From Salpingoeca rosetta (Eukaryota; Opisthokonta; Choanoflagellata; Craspedida; Salpingoecidae): a DNA stretch of 40,000 nucleotides. A program made the position numbers and the translations under genes. The stretch is taken from NCBI RefSeq assembly GCF_000188695.1, contig NW_004754930.1:42978-82977 (forward strand), read 5' to 3'. Shown piece after piece: positions 1 through 15,000 of this stretch (its first letter is position 1; each line of letters opens with the position of its first letter). Below the pieces are notes generated by a model. The model was not told the DNA's origin, did no database searches, and saw only the letters and a list, made by a program, of their open reading frames with translations.

Positions 1-3000
1 AGCCGCGTGTACGGGTCCGTGTCGCGCTTGGCGTTCTCCAGGAACAGCTGGCGGAACGGATAACCGGTGGGCTGCGACGTGACATACGCCGTGCCAGATG
101 CGCCGTGTCCGAGGCGCCCGCTGCCACCTCGGGTGAGCAGGCTGCCCTGGAAGTGGTTGGTCTTTGCCACCTCAATCACAATGCGGCCACCGCTGCCCGC
201 GCTGCCACAGGTGGAGCACGTGGCGTCGCCGCCAGCGACGGAGATGGTACCAACACCGTGCATCGTGTCCGACACACGCATGTAGAAGGAGCCGCCACTG
301 CCAGAGCCGCTGCTACCACCAGCATGGGCACCATCGACAGCAACTCTGCCATCAATGCTGGCATCCTGCGTTTCCACGCGGATGAAACCGCCACCGCGGC
401 CGCCGTTGGTGTTGCCGCCGCCAGAGCCGAAGCGGTCCGCCCAGTACACGCAGCCGTGCTCGTTGACATGTGTGCCGGACACGGGCCCAGATGCGCCACC
501 ATAGCTGCCGCCAGTTCCGAGCATGAGCCCACCGCCAAAGCCTTGGCCAAAGGCATGGCCGAGGCCCGTGGCGGAGAGCACAGCGCCGTAGCCAACAGTG
601 AACGTGGTTGACGTGAAGATGACATGGCCCGCATCCATCTGCCCACCTGCAGTGAGCAAAAAGTCAACAGCGGAGAAGTGCATGGCCGTATCAGCCACAC
701 GCGTGTGCCGCTGCGAGGGCACGTCGCTGCCTTGCACGCCGTCGTAGGCGCCGTCCTCGGCATCTCCTTCAATGGTAACCTGGCCATCCTGTGCAACCTC
801 AAAGTACCGGAATGACAGCTGACCCGGGGGATCGATGAACGTGTATGAGCCCGCGCCCTCGCCCGTGGCCGTGTGACTTGTGCGGCGGAAGCGCACTGTG
901 GCACCGTTGCTGACAACCATCTGATTACCGCCTGTGAGCAGACCTTGCAGGTCCAGGGTCGGCGACACGGAGGTGTCCGGAACCGTCACCCGCTGCGGAA
1001 GCACCAGCTCAGCTGAGGGCTCAACGACAAATGCGCTCGGAAGCGAGAGCGGGCGGCTCGATGCGGCGCGCGAAGCAGCCACATACAGAGACACGCCATC
1101 ACGCACATACGCGCGAGCAGTTGCATCACCAGTGACACGACGCAGGATGATCTTGGCAGTGGTGCTGCATTCAAACGAAACTTCTGCGGCTTCGATCAGG
1201 TCAAACACATCCACCGCTGTCGACGCAGTGCTGCCCACGTTGAACGAGGTTGGCAGCTGTGGCCGCACACCACCGTTGCGGAAGACCATGGACGTCGTGG
1301 GAATGCCAAACAGCAGCTGTGCCCTGTAGATCGTGCCTGGCGCACCAGCAGTCGCGGCTGACGTTGAGCCGCCGCCACCGAGAGCACGGAACTCACCCGC
1401 AAACTGGGACTGGTCGGGCGTTTGCACGGAGATGCGCCCACCAGAGCCACCGTAAGCACCAGCGCCCGTTACCCGACCGCCGTTGGCGGTCATGGAGCCG
1501 TGGCCCTTGAGCACGTCCGCCTCGATCAGGATGGAACCGCCAGAGCCCGCGCCAGTGCTCGCGGAGTCGCCATTCACCACAAGTTCGCCGTTGAGAAGCA
1601 GCTCGCCTGCAACGTGGAAGCTGATGACGCCGCCGCCGCGTGCAACGCCGTTGGCGCCGCTGCCATACGACCTTGGCCACATTGTGGAGCCGTACGTCAC
1701 CTCGCTGCGCTGTGGGCCTGAGCCGGGACCGCCGTAGGAGGCGCCGCTGTTGGCGCCAGCGGCACCGGGGCCTGCAAGCTCGCCAAAGCCAGACAGGCCG
1801 ATGTTGGCGCCGTTGCCGAGGAAAGCGTTGTCGCAGATGAACGTGAAGTTGCGTGTGCCTGAGTCGGGCGTGTCCAGCAGCGCGTTGTAGCCCATTTGGA
1901 AGTAGCCGATGCGCAGAATGGGGTGGGCCGTGCCCAGTCGCATGACGGAGTCATCCTGAAGCACCAGAGAGTCCAACACGTAAGTGGTGGCATCACCGTC
2001 AGTACCGACGACCGCGCCTTCATCAAGCTGAAGCCGTGCCGACTTGCCAACCACAACAGCAAGCGTATCCAACTGGGCGCCGTCGTGCACAACTGCGCGT
2101 GTGTTTGGACCAAGACTGAGGTACGGGCCAAGAACCTGGCCATACACCTCCAAAGCGGGGTTGCGCGTGCCCAGCAACAGCGTCGTGTTGACCAGGTCAA
2201 GCACAGCCGTCAGCCCTGGGGTAATAGGTTCCTCCGTATGTCGCCGATGTTGGCGCCGTTGCCGAGGAAAGCGTTGTCGCAGATGAACGTGAAGTTGCGT
2301 GTGCCTGAGTCGGGCGTGTCCAGCAGCGCGTTGTAGCCCATTTGGAAGTAGCCGATGCGCAGAATGGGGTGGGCCGTGCCCAGTCGCATGACGGAGTCAT
2401 CCTGAAGCACCAGAGAGTCCAACACGTAAGTGGTGGCATCACCGTCAGTACCGACGACCGCGCCTTCATCAAGCTGAAGCCGTGCCGACTTGCCAACCAC
2501 AACAGCAAGCGTATCCAACTGGGCGCCGTCGTGCACAACTGCGCGTGTGTTTGGACCAAGACTGAGGTACGGGCCAAGAACCTGGCCATACACCTCCAAA
2601 GCGGGGTTGCGCGTGCCCAGCAACAGCGTCGTGTTGACCAGGTCAAGCACAGCACCCGTGCCCACCTTGAAGTTGGTGTTGCAGAGCGCGTCCTCAAAGT
2701 AGTCCACTGTGAAGCGACTGTTGTCCCTCAAGTCAACGGAACCGGCGCGGTCGCCCTTCAGAGTCGCCGCCGTGATGACTGCGTTTGGCTGCACAATGAA
2801 GGTGGCGCCGCCACTCACGACAAGCTCCTCCACAGCGACATCACGGCTGTAATCGGGATCACGCAGCGTTGTTGAGCCTTCACCAGCAATGGTCACGCGC
2901 TCGCGCCACATGCCGTCAACTTGATCACGCAGGAACACCGTACCAGGCCCAGCACCGTTGCCACCACCATATGCAGTCAGGGTGCCCTCAAAGCGGTACT

Positions 3001-6000
3001 CGTTGTTGGTGGTGACTTCAACGGCAATGCGGCCGCCAGAGCCGCCATAACCGCCGTTCCGGCCTTTGCCGCCATTGGCCTCTATGACACCTGTAATGCC
3101 GTGGAACTTTGGTGTGGTGATCCAAACCGAACCACCCGCACCACCGCCAGCTGCCAGCGGATATCCCGTGCCCGAGGCGCCGTTTGCCTGGATGGTCCCG
3201 TCGTGCGTCATTTTTTCGCCCACAATCAGACGGACCACACCGCCACCAAGGCCGCCGTCGCCGGCGCCAGCACCGCCAGCCTCAGAGGGCGCGGTCACAG
3301 CACCGTACACGTCATCGTCGTGTTGGGTAAAGCCGCCATGGAAGCCACCACGGCCAGCTGTGGTCGGCGTGCCCTTGGGGTTGGACGCAACGCCGTTGGT
3401 GAGGATACGTGAGCCGCCGCGGGTGATCAGGTCCCTGACGCGAACCACCGTGGGCGTGGTTGCGTCGTGCTGCACGGTGATGTACGAGTTGCCCTGCAGC
3501 TCAAGGCGGTCGTACTCGTGTTCGCCCGGCTCCAGGAAGCAGTTTTCGCCTGGTGAGAGGGTGAAGCCTGTGCGGTAGTCGCATGAGATGGCATAGGTGA
3601 TGTTCCAGTACGTGTAGTACACGCGCTCGACTGTCGTTTCGTTCCAAAAGTACGTCTGGTTGTGGATGCGCGTCTCTGTGTACGTGTACCACGACTCGAG
3701 ATCATCAACACACGTTGCCTCGCTGCTGTGGTTGAGATACTGGGCCCGAGGCCCAAGCACCATCGGCCACGGATAGCCTGTTGTCAAGTCAATGCCGGCC
3801 GTACTGTTGCCTGCCGTGCTGTTGTTGCCTGTCGTGCTGTTGCCAAGCATGGAGTCGGTCATGTTGCTCATGGTCAAGTTGAACAGCAGTCCAGCGTAAG
3901 GCGAGCTGGAGTTGGCTGACAGTTCTCCTGCCAGGTACAGCTCGAGATCCTGTGCAAACCGACACCCGCCCAGCACAAGCGCGTACGCAGTGTTGTTGAC
4001 AACCGTCACGTTGTACGGCAGAGAGCGAATATCATGCTTCTCCTCCGTAATCAGCTTGTTGTAGTATGTCGTGTGCGACACATTGCGCTCGTCCACAATG
4101 AGCTCGCCCTCGCGGCACGGGTTGTAGACCACATACGACTCGTTGTGGTGTAACTTGACGCCCGTTGGGCACGGCTGGTTGTTGAAGTACTGGTAGCATT
4201 TCGACGACACGCAGTCGTCACGGTTGGTTTGCTGGTCGCACGTGCGAGGCTGCCAGTCATACGAGAACACGGGGTCGTACACGGGATCCTCCTTGCAAGT
4301 ATGCTGGAATCGCTCTGCGGCTGTGCAGTTGGACTCGCGGCACACGTCCGCAAAGAAGTCGTCACAGTCTGGGCCCTTCTCGCAGTAGCGCTCGGGCCGT
4401 TCGGGGCACTCCGTCTCCGAGTTGAAGTCGTCGATGGGCTGGTCCTGGCAGCCGCAGGTCTGAGTGACGGGGTGCCAGAAGCACGTGCTGCCCTCAACAC
4501 GCCCGGCTTTCTCCACATTGACGTTTGGAGCGTCGCGTGCAGGCTCAGGGATGCCGGCAAAGTCGTATGACGCGTTGTAGTGCACGTTCAAGGAATCGAC
4601 GACGAGACGTGTGCTTAAAGGCGAGAGTGACTTCACCACACCCGTGTACAGCACCGTCACGTTCCGCATGGCGTAGGTGCCAGGCACTGTCTGACCTGAT
4701 GTGTACCCGGAGGATGTGATGTTCCACTTGCCGTCCTTGCCCACGAGCAGGTGCTCGAGCCCGTTGAGCTGGCCCTGCGAGACCATGGTTGCGCGCAGCT
4801 CCACGGTTGCGGGCAGGTCGGCAATGCTGCCCTCCTGCAGGAAGAGGTCAAGGCGGATGTCTCGCTCCTCGTCCTCGCTCGTGGCCGGCGGCAGCGTCAC
4901 GCGCTGGTCGCGGCCAATCACAAGGCGTGCTGTTCCGCCCGTGCCCAGCAGGTGCGTTGCCGTGAGGGCAGAGGGCTCCCCTGGTGCGGGGTACATGGCC
5001 AGCTGCGCGCCATCGCCAACACGCACCTCGTCAAACGAGTACACAAAGGCACCCGTGCCAGGCAGGTTAAGCGTGTCGTCGCCAAAGGAGAGGTAGCTGA
5101 ACGCTGGGTTGTGTGACACGTCGTCAAAGTCAAATGCTGCCTGTGCGGGGAAGGATGACGGCGTGCGCCCGCCATTGTTCAGCTCAAGAACGGTGTACGT
5201 GTTGCCATCCGCCTGGGTGCGTTCCGTGTACAGGATACCTGCAGCGCCCACCTCAAAGCCGTCGCCACCAACAGCGCTGATGGTGCCGAAGAAGCGGGAC
5301 TGTGTCTCGTCGTAGCTGAGTGAGATGATGCCACCAGAACCACCGCCACCGCGGAGGTTGTTGTACACGCCGCCGTCACCGCCGTCAGCTGCGAGGGACC
5401 CAAAGCCGTGCAGCGTCGTGGCGGTAATCCACAGGCTGCCGCCAGCACCGCCACCGCCGTCAACAGACACGCTCTCGCCAGAAACGTCGATGCGGCCCTC
5501 CAGCAGAACGGTGTCCGCGGAGATGCGAACGGCGCCACCACCGCGGCCGGCCTGGCCTTGCGACCCAGTGGATCCACCAGGCCCCATCGTCACGGGCGCG
5601 AAGATGGAGCCAAACGGTTGCGAGCGTGTCACAGACGTGGAGCCGCGGCCGCCGCAGCCGGCATGCGAGGCGCCGTAGCGGTTGCCCTGCACAGTACCCG
5701 GACCCGTGTTTGGCGCATAGCCGAGCGACGCCGCCGTGATGATGCTGTCGACATGCATGTTGACCTTTGTCGACGCAATCGTTGCGTTGCGCACGCGAAT
5801 CTCGGAGTATCCCTGCAGCTCCAGGTCATCCACCTTGAACGTGGTGGTGTTCATCGTATCCGTGGCCAGCCATGTGGCACCGGCTGACAGCACCAGTCGT
5901 GACAGCTCGACCAGGTTCTGCGCACCGCCCTGAGACGGTGACGGAACAATGGCCGCGTCCTCGTACATGGTGACTGTGCAGTCTGAGACCGTGAGCTCGC

Positions 6001-9000
6001 TCAGGCTGGTGACGCGGCCGCGGTTGTACAAGCTGTTCTTGTGCAGCGTGACGCGCGTGGGCAGACGAAGCTCGCCATCGCGGTACACGCGCAGGTGCAG
6101 CGGCAGGTACTCGTTGGACTTTTGAATCTCAAACACCTGGTTGTGGGCGACATGCAGGTGGCCGTAGTTTGTTGGCTCAGCGTCACCAACCATCTCCACA
6201 ACGCGCACAAACAGCGTGTCCGTGCCGGACGGCAGCTGCATGGCAAGGTGGGCAGACCCATGAATGGTCAGCGTGTCAAACGTGTAATCGACAACCTCAC
6301 CCAGCGGCGTCACCGCAGCGACGTTGGGCTGTTCCGGGATGGTGATCCACGTGCGGCCCTTGTCATGCTCGATGTCAGAATAGTCCACAAACTCAGACAC
6401 GCCGTTGGTACCGTCGGCGTCCTGCCCGCCATTGTTGATGGTGAGTGACGTCTTGGTCGTGTACGCGTCCATGGTGTAGAACGTGCCGGATGGCGCGGGC
6501 TCGTTTGCCCCAGCCCCACCACGAAGGTCAAGGCTGCCAATGAACTGATTGCCAGGGCACTCGTCAAGGCTGGCGCAGGAGCGGCCAACAGACGTGTACA
6601 CCGCAGCGCGCCCGCCAGAACCACCGCCGCTCTGAGAACCGCGACCAACGCCGCCGCGCACGGAGATGAGGCCGCTGCCAACGACCGTCCACGCCTCGAG
6701 AAGCACAGAGCCGCCGCTGCCAGCACCGCCGGAAACGCTGCCGTCAGAGAGGGACACCTGCGGAGAGGCGCCGTTGCACAGGACCTGGCCGTCGATGCGC
6801 AGCTCCCCTGTAGCGCGGATGTGCAGCACACCGCCACCGTAGCCGCCAAAGCTGCCGCCACCGCGGCTGCCGGCCTCCAGCGGGCGCACAACGTCGCCGT
6901 AGAAAGCGCCCGTGTCGACCGTGGCCACGGATCCACCGCGGCCAGCGTGGCCAGCACCCGATCCGCCCTTGCTGAACGCAACACCGTTACCGGGCCCAGA
7001 AGCGGACGCGCCAGAGAGGTCCAGCACAGCACCCTGGGACACGACCATGTCTGTTGTGTAGATGGTGAGCAGGTCCGCCTCGAGGCGCGAGCCGCCGTTC
7101 ATGCGAATTGTCGTGGCATTGAACGTGGCGGCCGAGGATGAGGAGCCCTGGCCACCAGTCTCCACAGAGAGGAGGCTGCCACCGGTCATGTGCAGCTCCC
7201 CGAGGGCAAAGTTGTCCACGGAAGGCCGCAGGCGCAGCACACCTGCGTTGCCGACCGTGGCATTCTCCACGCCGAGCACGGAGCCGGCAATGTCAAGCGC
7301 TACGTCGTTCAGCTGCACATACCCGGGTAGCGACGCTTCGCCGTTCGCGTGCACGACAATGTTGGCGGGCACAAACGCAGAGTCGCCAAGCGCAGCGTCA
7401 AGCCGCTGCTTGGGGGCAACGTGGATCGTGCCCGTGCTGTCGCCTTCGAGGTCATCGACATCCACGGCCACCATCTGGGATGGGTGCTGTGGCGCAAACA
7501 CGACGTGTGCCCCGCCACGTACGTCCAGCTGGTACAGCGACATGGTGACAGAGCCCGCGGTGCTGTCGCTCATGATCACTGCGCGAGCACCGTCGTGCTC
7601 AAGGTCGGGGCCGCCGGCCTCCGTGTTCACGGCCGCCATGTCCACCAGCACGTCCAAATTGCCGTTGTCTACGCGAATGATGTCACGGTTCGTGCCCACG
7701 GAATGGAGCAACAGCGTACCAGAGCCTCCGTTCTCGGCGAGTGCTTGCCCGCCGCGCGTCACCACATCACCGTCGTAGCTGTAGTCCTCATACCACAGGG
7801 CAATGCGGCCACCGCCGCCAGCACCGCCGCCAACGCAGTCGTCGCGCTTGTTGTCGGTGTCGTAGTTGTTCGTGGTCGAGCACCAGCGCCCGTCCGTGTC
7901 CAGGACACACTGCTCATGCACCTCGTTGTCGTAAACAAAGCTGGACGCACAGCGCACGCGCGTGTTTCCGTTGTTGATCAGGTAGTCCACCCCGTCGTTC
8001 ATGCTGGCGTCGCCGCCACGCACGTCCAGTGTGCCCGTGCCGGTCACGACATCCGCCTCAATCAGGATGGAACCACCAGAACCGCCACCAGAGGCGCCGC
8101 TTCCAGCACCGCCAACAGCAGCAATGGTCCCATCAAGCGTGGCGTTAATGGCTTTGATGTACACCAGACCACCGGCAGCGCCAGGCGTGCCTGAGCTGGA
8201 GGTGCCGCCAACGCTGCCAAACTTTGACGGGCGCCATGCTGAACCGTAGGCTGCGGCGACGCGGTCAAAGGCCTGGCTGCGACCAGCAAGGCCGCCGTGG
8301 CTGGCACCGCTCCCACCTTGGTTGGAGTTGTAGCCGTGCCCGTCACCAAACACATTGGTAGCGCGCACGGTGTCTGGCAGGTCGGCCAGCTCAGAGTACG
8401 TGGGGCCGTGTGCCGTGAGCTGCGCGCCCGTGTCCATCATGAAGCGAGACGCGTTGACGCGCAGCCACTTGGACTCCAGCGACCCACCGCTCTGCAGATG
8501 GAGCACGCGAGCGTTGATGTCCAGGTTTGGCTCCGTCGTGATGGCACTCAGTGCCTGCACCTTGCCCAGGTTGCTCACGTAGAGTGCATCGAGCTCAAGC
8601 GTGCGTACATGCTCGTCGATGAAGGCAAGTGTGACGGGTTTGGCTACCTCAAGCTCAGAGACGCCAGAAAGAGAGCCGCCAATGTCAACTGTATTGTACG
8701 ACAGGCCCTCCAGGTGCACATATGACGGCAGGTTCAACACAGATCCTGTACCTGACGCGAGTGAGAATGGGAATGGCACAGGTGTTTCCTTAATCTCGGA
8801 GTGGCTGTTGTCAAACACTTTTAGGCGGCCAGTCAGGTCACCCTGGACCTTACTCACGGCCATGTCAACGCCTGACCCGTCACTTGAGCACACGCCAACA
8901 GCCGCTTGCCCATGAATATCAAGGAGATCAAGCTTCAGCGTCGATGATCCAGTCAGTGGATCGCGATCGAAAATGACCCACGCATGGCCGTAATCACTGC

Positions 9001-12000
9001 TGGTGAATTCCAGACCCGGTACGGCAAGCCCAATGTCGCCATTGCTGACCATCAACTGCCGGAAACGAGACGTTTCATTGCCACTCTGGCGGAAGATCGT
9101 GCCGGCGCCACCGATGCGCAAGCTACCGCCGTGGGCCTCGAAGCTCCCAACAAAAAAATCTTCAGTAGCGTACGTCGCGATGCGGCCACCGCCACCACCA
9201 GAGCCACAAGAGCCGGTCCCGCTCCCACCGTTTGCAGTTAGAGCACCCAGACCTTCGATGATTGGTGTGATGATGTAAACACTGCCGCCAGCGCCACCGC
9301 CAGCATTCGAGCCGCCGTCTGCACCATTGGCCCGTACTTCACCATCAATCTCGACAGTGTTGAGAGCAACGATACGCAGTGCACCGCCACCACTACCGCC
9401 GCGCATTCCTGAAGCAGGGCCGCCGCCACTGCCAACGTCCGCTGGAGCGAGAAAGTTACCGTACCCAGGCACCTTTGAGCGGCCGTTTGAGCATGCATAT
9501 CCGCCTGAACCGCCATGGCTACCACCAGCGGATGACGTGCCGCCGCCGGGGCCGAGGCCAGCCGTCCATCCACCACCAGAGGCATCATAGACGCCGGCAG
9601 CCTCCACGGTGAAGTTGGTGGTGTACAGCGACATCCAGCTCACGCGGGCTGTGCCGCCGCCATGCACGACGAAGCTGCCCTGATAGCTGCGGTTGGTGTT
9701 GCCGTAGAATTCATCCGGGAAGGCCGTGAGGTTGACGCTGAGCGGTTCGTTGTCGGCGGCGTCACCGGCATACACCAACTCGCCGCTCTCCAGCACGCGA
9801 ATGCTTGCCATGTTGACCTGGCGAGGCGTGTGCGAGTTCACGGCCACATCCTTGTGCGCGAGCCAGAACTGGCTGTTGCGTGACACCTCCAAATGGCGCA
9901 GGCCGTGCAGCTCGCCCTTGACCACCACATCATTATCATAGACGATGGTGTGATCGGGAAGATACAGCGTCGAGCTGGTGGAGAAAGTGCGGATACCCAT
10001 GGGCAGGATGTTGTCGTCGCCATTCCGCCTGAGCGCACCAAACGACTGGCCATCAAACAGCGTGACATGCCCACTCCGGTCGCCCACAAATTTGTCTACG
10101 ACAAGAGATTCTTGCGCGATAGGGTACTTGTCAGATTTGCGCAGGGCGATGCTTGCACCACCAAACACGTGCATCTCGTCCAAGTGAATGTTTGTGTCGG
10201 TGATGCCCTCCCAATCAATCCACGTGCGTGCCGCATCCCACGCCGTGTCCGGGTACTCATTGTATGTCTCGTCCTGACCCTTTGTGATTGCTATGTGATC
10301 AAGCGCCACGTATTTCGGGTTGTGCAGGGGCGGAAGCGTCGATTGAACTGAAACAGACACAAGACTCAGGGTGTCGTTCACAAAGATGCGTGTCAGGTGC
10401 GTCCCTGTGCATGCCCCGCCTTGAATGCCATTCTTGGTGATGGAGCCCTTTCGTCCGACAATTGTGACATCCGTGGAAGATGGATAGCGTGAATCGCACC
10501 CAGAGTGCACGTCCAGATAGTACACATACACGGGTGTAGTGAACGTGATCTGGAACGACAAAAAGTCGCGGACAACAACGGCGCCGGGTCGGAAGAGAGC
10601 AGACAGGTCTGGCATGTCCACAGAAGACGTGACCACGAAACCGTTCGCCAGCGTGTACTTGCGCTGCCCAAACTGCTCGCCATACGACAACTTCAGCTCC
10701 TCCAACGCGTTCACATACGGCAGCGCAGGGCGGTTGCCGCGGTTGTTCACGATGAGCGTCTTATGCGCGTCTTGGAGCGGGTCCACGGCGATGGATGTCG
10801 CGTTGACGTCATACAACATCACCGTGCCTGCTGCAGCGTCCTCGTAAGCACCGCTGCCGCCACGGGCGGTCATGGTGCCAAGGAAGTACTTGCGGTTGGC
10901 GACAGAGACGCGAACACGCCCGCCACCGCCAGCGCCGCCAGCGTACTTTGCGCGGTTCGAGAGCACAACGGCGTTGCCACCGTCAGCGGTGATGTCGCCA
11001 GAGCCAATCAGCTCGCCCGCATCAACCTGGATGCTGCCACCAGCACCGGCACCGCACCCGTCAGCAGTGATACTACCGCTGTACCCGTTGGCCTGAATGC
11101 TGCCCTCGAGCGTCAGCAGCTCGGTAGCAATGACGTGCAGGAAGCCGCCACCCTGGCCAGCAGAGCACACAAAGTCTGAGTGCTGCGCCTGGCCGCCACC
11201 GCTACCAAAGTCCTGTGGATCAAGGAAGTTGTCGTGAGTTGGGGAGGTCATCTGGCGGTAGTACGTGCGACCGCCATTGCCGCCGTGACTGCCGCCGGTT
11301 GCGCTGCCTCGGCTGCCACGCACGAAGAGGCCAGCACCCGGGCCCTCGTCGGCGCCGTAGCCGCGGTAGTTGGCGTGGATCGTGCCGTACGCATCGACAG
11401 TCACGTTCTTCGCCTTGATGACTGCGTTGGTGGACCGCACAGCGGCACCACCAGAGACAATCACGACATCGCCAACGAGCGTGCGCCGGTCGCGAGACGC
11501 GCCAATTTCCAGCAGGCCGTAGTTGCGCACCTCGATCGTGCGAAAGGTGAAGCTGGTGGCAGACGAAAAGTCTGGGTAGTACAGCTCAAGCAGGTACAGC
11601 TCAGATCCGTCCGCAATGATGAGGTCGCCAACGTTGTTGAGGACACCCTCCAACCGCACTGTGACACCGGTGAGCTCTGCCTTGCCGCCAAGACTCAGCA
11701 TGCCACCAGCGTACACGCTGAGATGGAAGTTGATAATGGACCTGTTGACACACAGTATATGCTGGTTGTAGCCAATGTGAAGTTGTGCGGTGGCATCGCT
11801 GGTGAGGACGTCTGTGTCCAGAGTGAGGGCGCCATCCAAAGAGGCAGTGGAGAAGGCAAGATCGGCTTCGCCATACATGTGAATTTCCTCCAGCTCATCA
11901 ACCTGATCGCGCTCGAAGAACAGCCACGTGACAGATGGCACGTTGTTTGTGTTGTCAATGTCGGCGCTGGTGTTCCGCACAACGCCCTCTGGACGCAGGC

Positions 12001-15000
12001 CCAGGTTGTTCACGTACAACGTGCGGTTGAGTGCAGCGACAGAGGAGTTGGAGTTGAGCACCTCGTACTTGTGGATGTACGCCGTGCCAGAGGCGCCCGG
12101 CTCGTGCGGGCCAGTGCCACCTTGCACAAGCATCTGTCCAATATAGTGGTTGTAGTTGGTGTACACGGCAAGACGCCCGCCACTGCCACCACCGCCCTGG
12201 GCGATCGAGGAGCACTTGTACTGCAGGTCAAAGTCCTTCCTGCATGCCGGGTTTGGATCGCCCACAGCAACGGGGCTCACTTCGTACGCGCAGAACCACG
12301 ACTGGTCGCAGAGCTCGCGCACGTGCGACGTGGCTGAGCCAGGCTCCGCACCGCAGTTGGCGCCGTACGTGGCGGTGATGACGTGGATGCCATAGCGGCA
12401 CTCCAGAAGCACAGACTTACCGCCAGACTCGCCCGCAACGTGGATGGTCTGAATGCCAGTGCCTGCAGGGCCGTAGCCCTCGCCGCCGCTGACATCAAGC
12501 AAGCCATGACCGTCAAAAATGTCAGTCTCGATCAGCAAAGAGCCGCCAGATCCGCCACCAGAGCGTGGCGAAACCCAATCACCGCCGCGCGACGTGATCT
12601 CACCGTCCACGCGCAGTGTCTTGTTGACAACGAGGTGCAAGCGGCCGCCACCGGCGCCACCAATGTACGGGAACACAGATGCACCGCCACGCGAGCCAAA
12701 CTCGCGCGGCTGGCGGAAGTCGCCGTAGCCTTCGCCTACCTCGACGAGCTGGCCCAGGCCATACCCGCCGGTGCCACCGTGGCCGCCGCCCGAATCACCA
12801 ATACCGCATGCCTGGCCGTACGTGCAGGAGGAGTGCTGCGTGGCACCTTCGCCCTCGCCAGCAAAGATGCCATGGCCACTGCCGTCTGGGGACAGGTAGG
12901 ATGTGCCGTCCAAGGTGATGCGCGCATCGGGCTCAACCTCCACGTCGTCGAAGAACAGGCGGGCATCGTTTGTGTCAAGGATGCCGCCAGCGAAGATGTG
13001 CAGGTTGTGTCCCTGCAGCTCTGCCACGTGGCCGTGATGCGACTCGAGATGCAAGTGGCCGCCAATCTTGATGTTGATGTTGCTGATGTCAAAGGGGTCA
13101 TCGCCCTGGGCGCGAAGCAGATGCACGAAACAATCGCGCTCAATTGTCAGGTGCTCCAGCAGGGCCATGTCGCCCTCGACAGTGATGTTCGTGCTGCGGC
13201 ACGCCACGTGCTCCGGAGGGGTGAACGACCCATCATCGCGCACGAGCAGCGAGAAGGGGAAGTATTTCGTCTGCAGGCCCGTGTTGTTGCTGAGGTCGCG
13301 GTGCGTGGGCGATGTGTCCACGTGCTGCCGCGGGCGCACCACCATGACACCGGTGTTGTCGCCCTCAATGTGGTGCGTCGTCAGCTTGGCGCCGGCACCC
13401 TCCATGTTGATGCTGCCTTGGCGGTGCGCGTGCGTCTCGTTGAAGACGTAGTGGTCCTCCTCGTCGAGGAACTGCTGGTCGTCCTCGGGCACAAGCCAGG
13501 CGGACCCGTGCGTCGTCACATACTGCGTCTGCGCGGAAGCATCAGGGTCTTCGCTCCAGTACAGCTCAATCTCATTCAGGGCCGTCCATGAGCTACCAGG
13601 CGCCCGCTCAAAGGTGATCTTCACGCGCGTCGTCATCGCGTCAATCACAATGGGGCGAACAACACCGTGCAGGCAGTTGCGGGTGTCAACGGGCGAGTCA
13701 ACCAGCTGCGTCTCCTGCTGCCCGTTGTACACGGACACCCAGTAGCGCACAGCGTACGCGTTGTCGCAGCGCGGGTAGATGAGCGCGTGGTCGAGGTAAA
13801 TCTCCTGCGGCATGTAAAAGTCAACCTGCACGCGGCTGCCCGATGACGTGCCGAACCAGCTGGTCAGGCTGCCATCCACCAGGCGCCAGGTGTCATGATA
13901 CGATGTACCGGCAACGTTGGTTCGCACTTCAACGCCCATTGGAGAGTTGTACACGTTGGACGTCGTATGCTGCCCCGCAGACATGTCGAGCTTCTGTACC
14001 TCCGCCAGGCGTGGTGATGGCACAAAGTCGGCGTTGTTGTCCACGTACAGGATGTTGTACGGGTCGTCTGGCACGGTGGCGTTATGCACGTAGACGGTAC
14101 CCGCACCGCCGCGCACAGCGGTACCGTAGCCAAGACCACCAAACGCTTGCAGCTCACCGGTGAAGTGTGCCGTGTGCTGCGTGGAGTTGTGCTCGTTGGC
14201 GTAGTAAATGGCCAAGCGGCCGCCGGCACCGCCGCCAGAGCCGCTCTTGCCGTTGCCGCCGTTGACAGCAATCTCGCCATCGCCCTGCAGCTCCTCGGTC
14301 TCGATCCAAATCGAGCCGCCAGCACCGCCACCGCTGCCAGTTACAATTGCTTCGCCGCCGTTGGCATGGATGCTGCCATCTACACGCAGGGCGCCCGTGA
14401 CGTTGAGCCAGAGAATACCGCCGCCGCGCCCGCCACCACGGTTTGAGCTCGTGCCCCGGCCACCACCAGAACCGAATGTGGTGGGGCGAAGCGTCGAACC
14501 GTACGCAGGAGGCGAGTCGACACGGTAGCGGGCAAGGCCACCGCGGCCACCGTGAGCACCGCCTGAGGCGTAGGCGCCGTTGGAGCCGGACACCTGCCTC
14601 AGGCCAGGTGACAGGCCAGACCCAAGCTCATAGCCACCAGAGTCTGCGCTGATGTGGCCGTACTTGTCGATGACAACGTCGTCGGCAGTAAAGTCCATCC
14701 AGTTGGTGGAAATGTAACCGCCAGCACGGATGTTCAGCCTTGATACGTTCAGTGAGATGACCACAGAGTTGGCAGGCGTGTCGTAGTCAATGTGCGTGAC
14801 AGGGTACAACGTGCCGTGCGGCTTGATGGTCAGATCCGAGATGATGTAGGCGCCCTTGCTGAGACCGGGGCTGGAGCCACGGCTGGTGATGCGCAGCCAG
14901 CCATCCTTGTCCAGGGTGATGTCATTGCTGCGTGCAAACGTGCCGTTCACCTCGATGAAGACCTCACGCAGGTTGATGCGCCCGTGAGGAATCATGTTCA

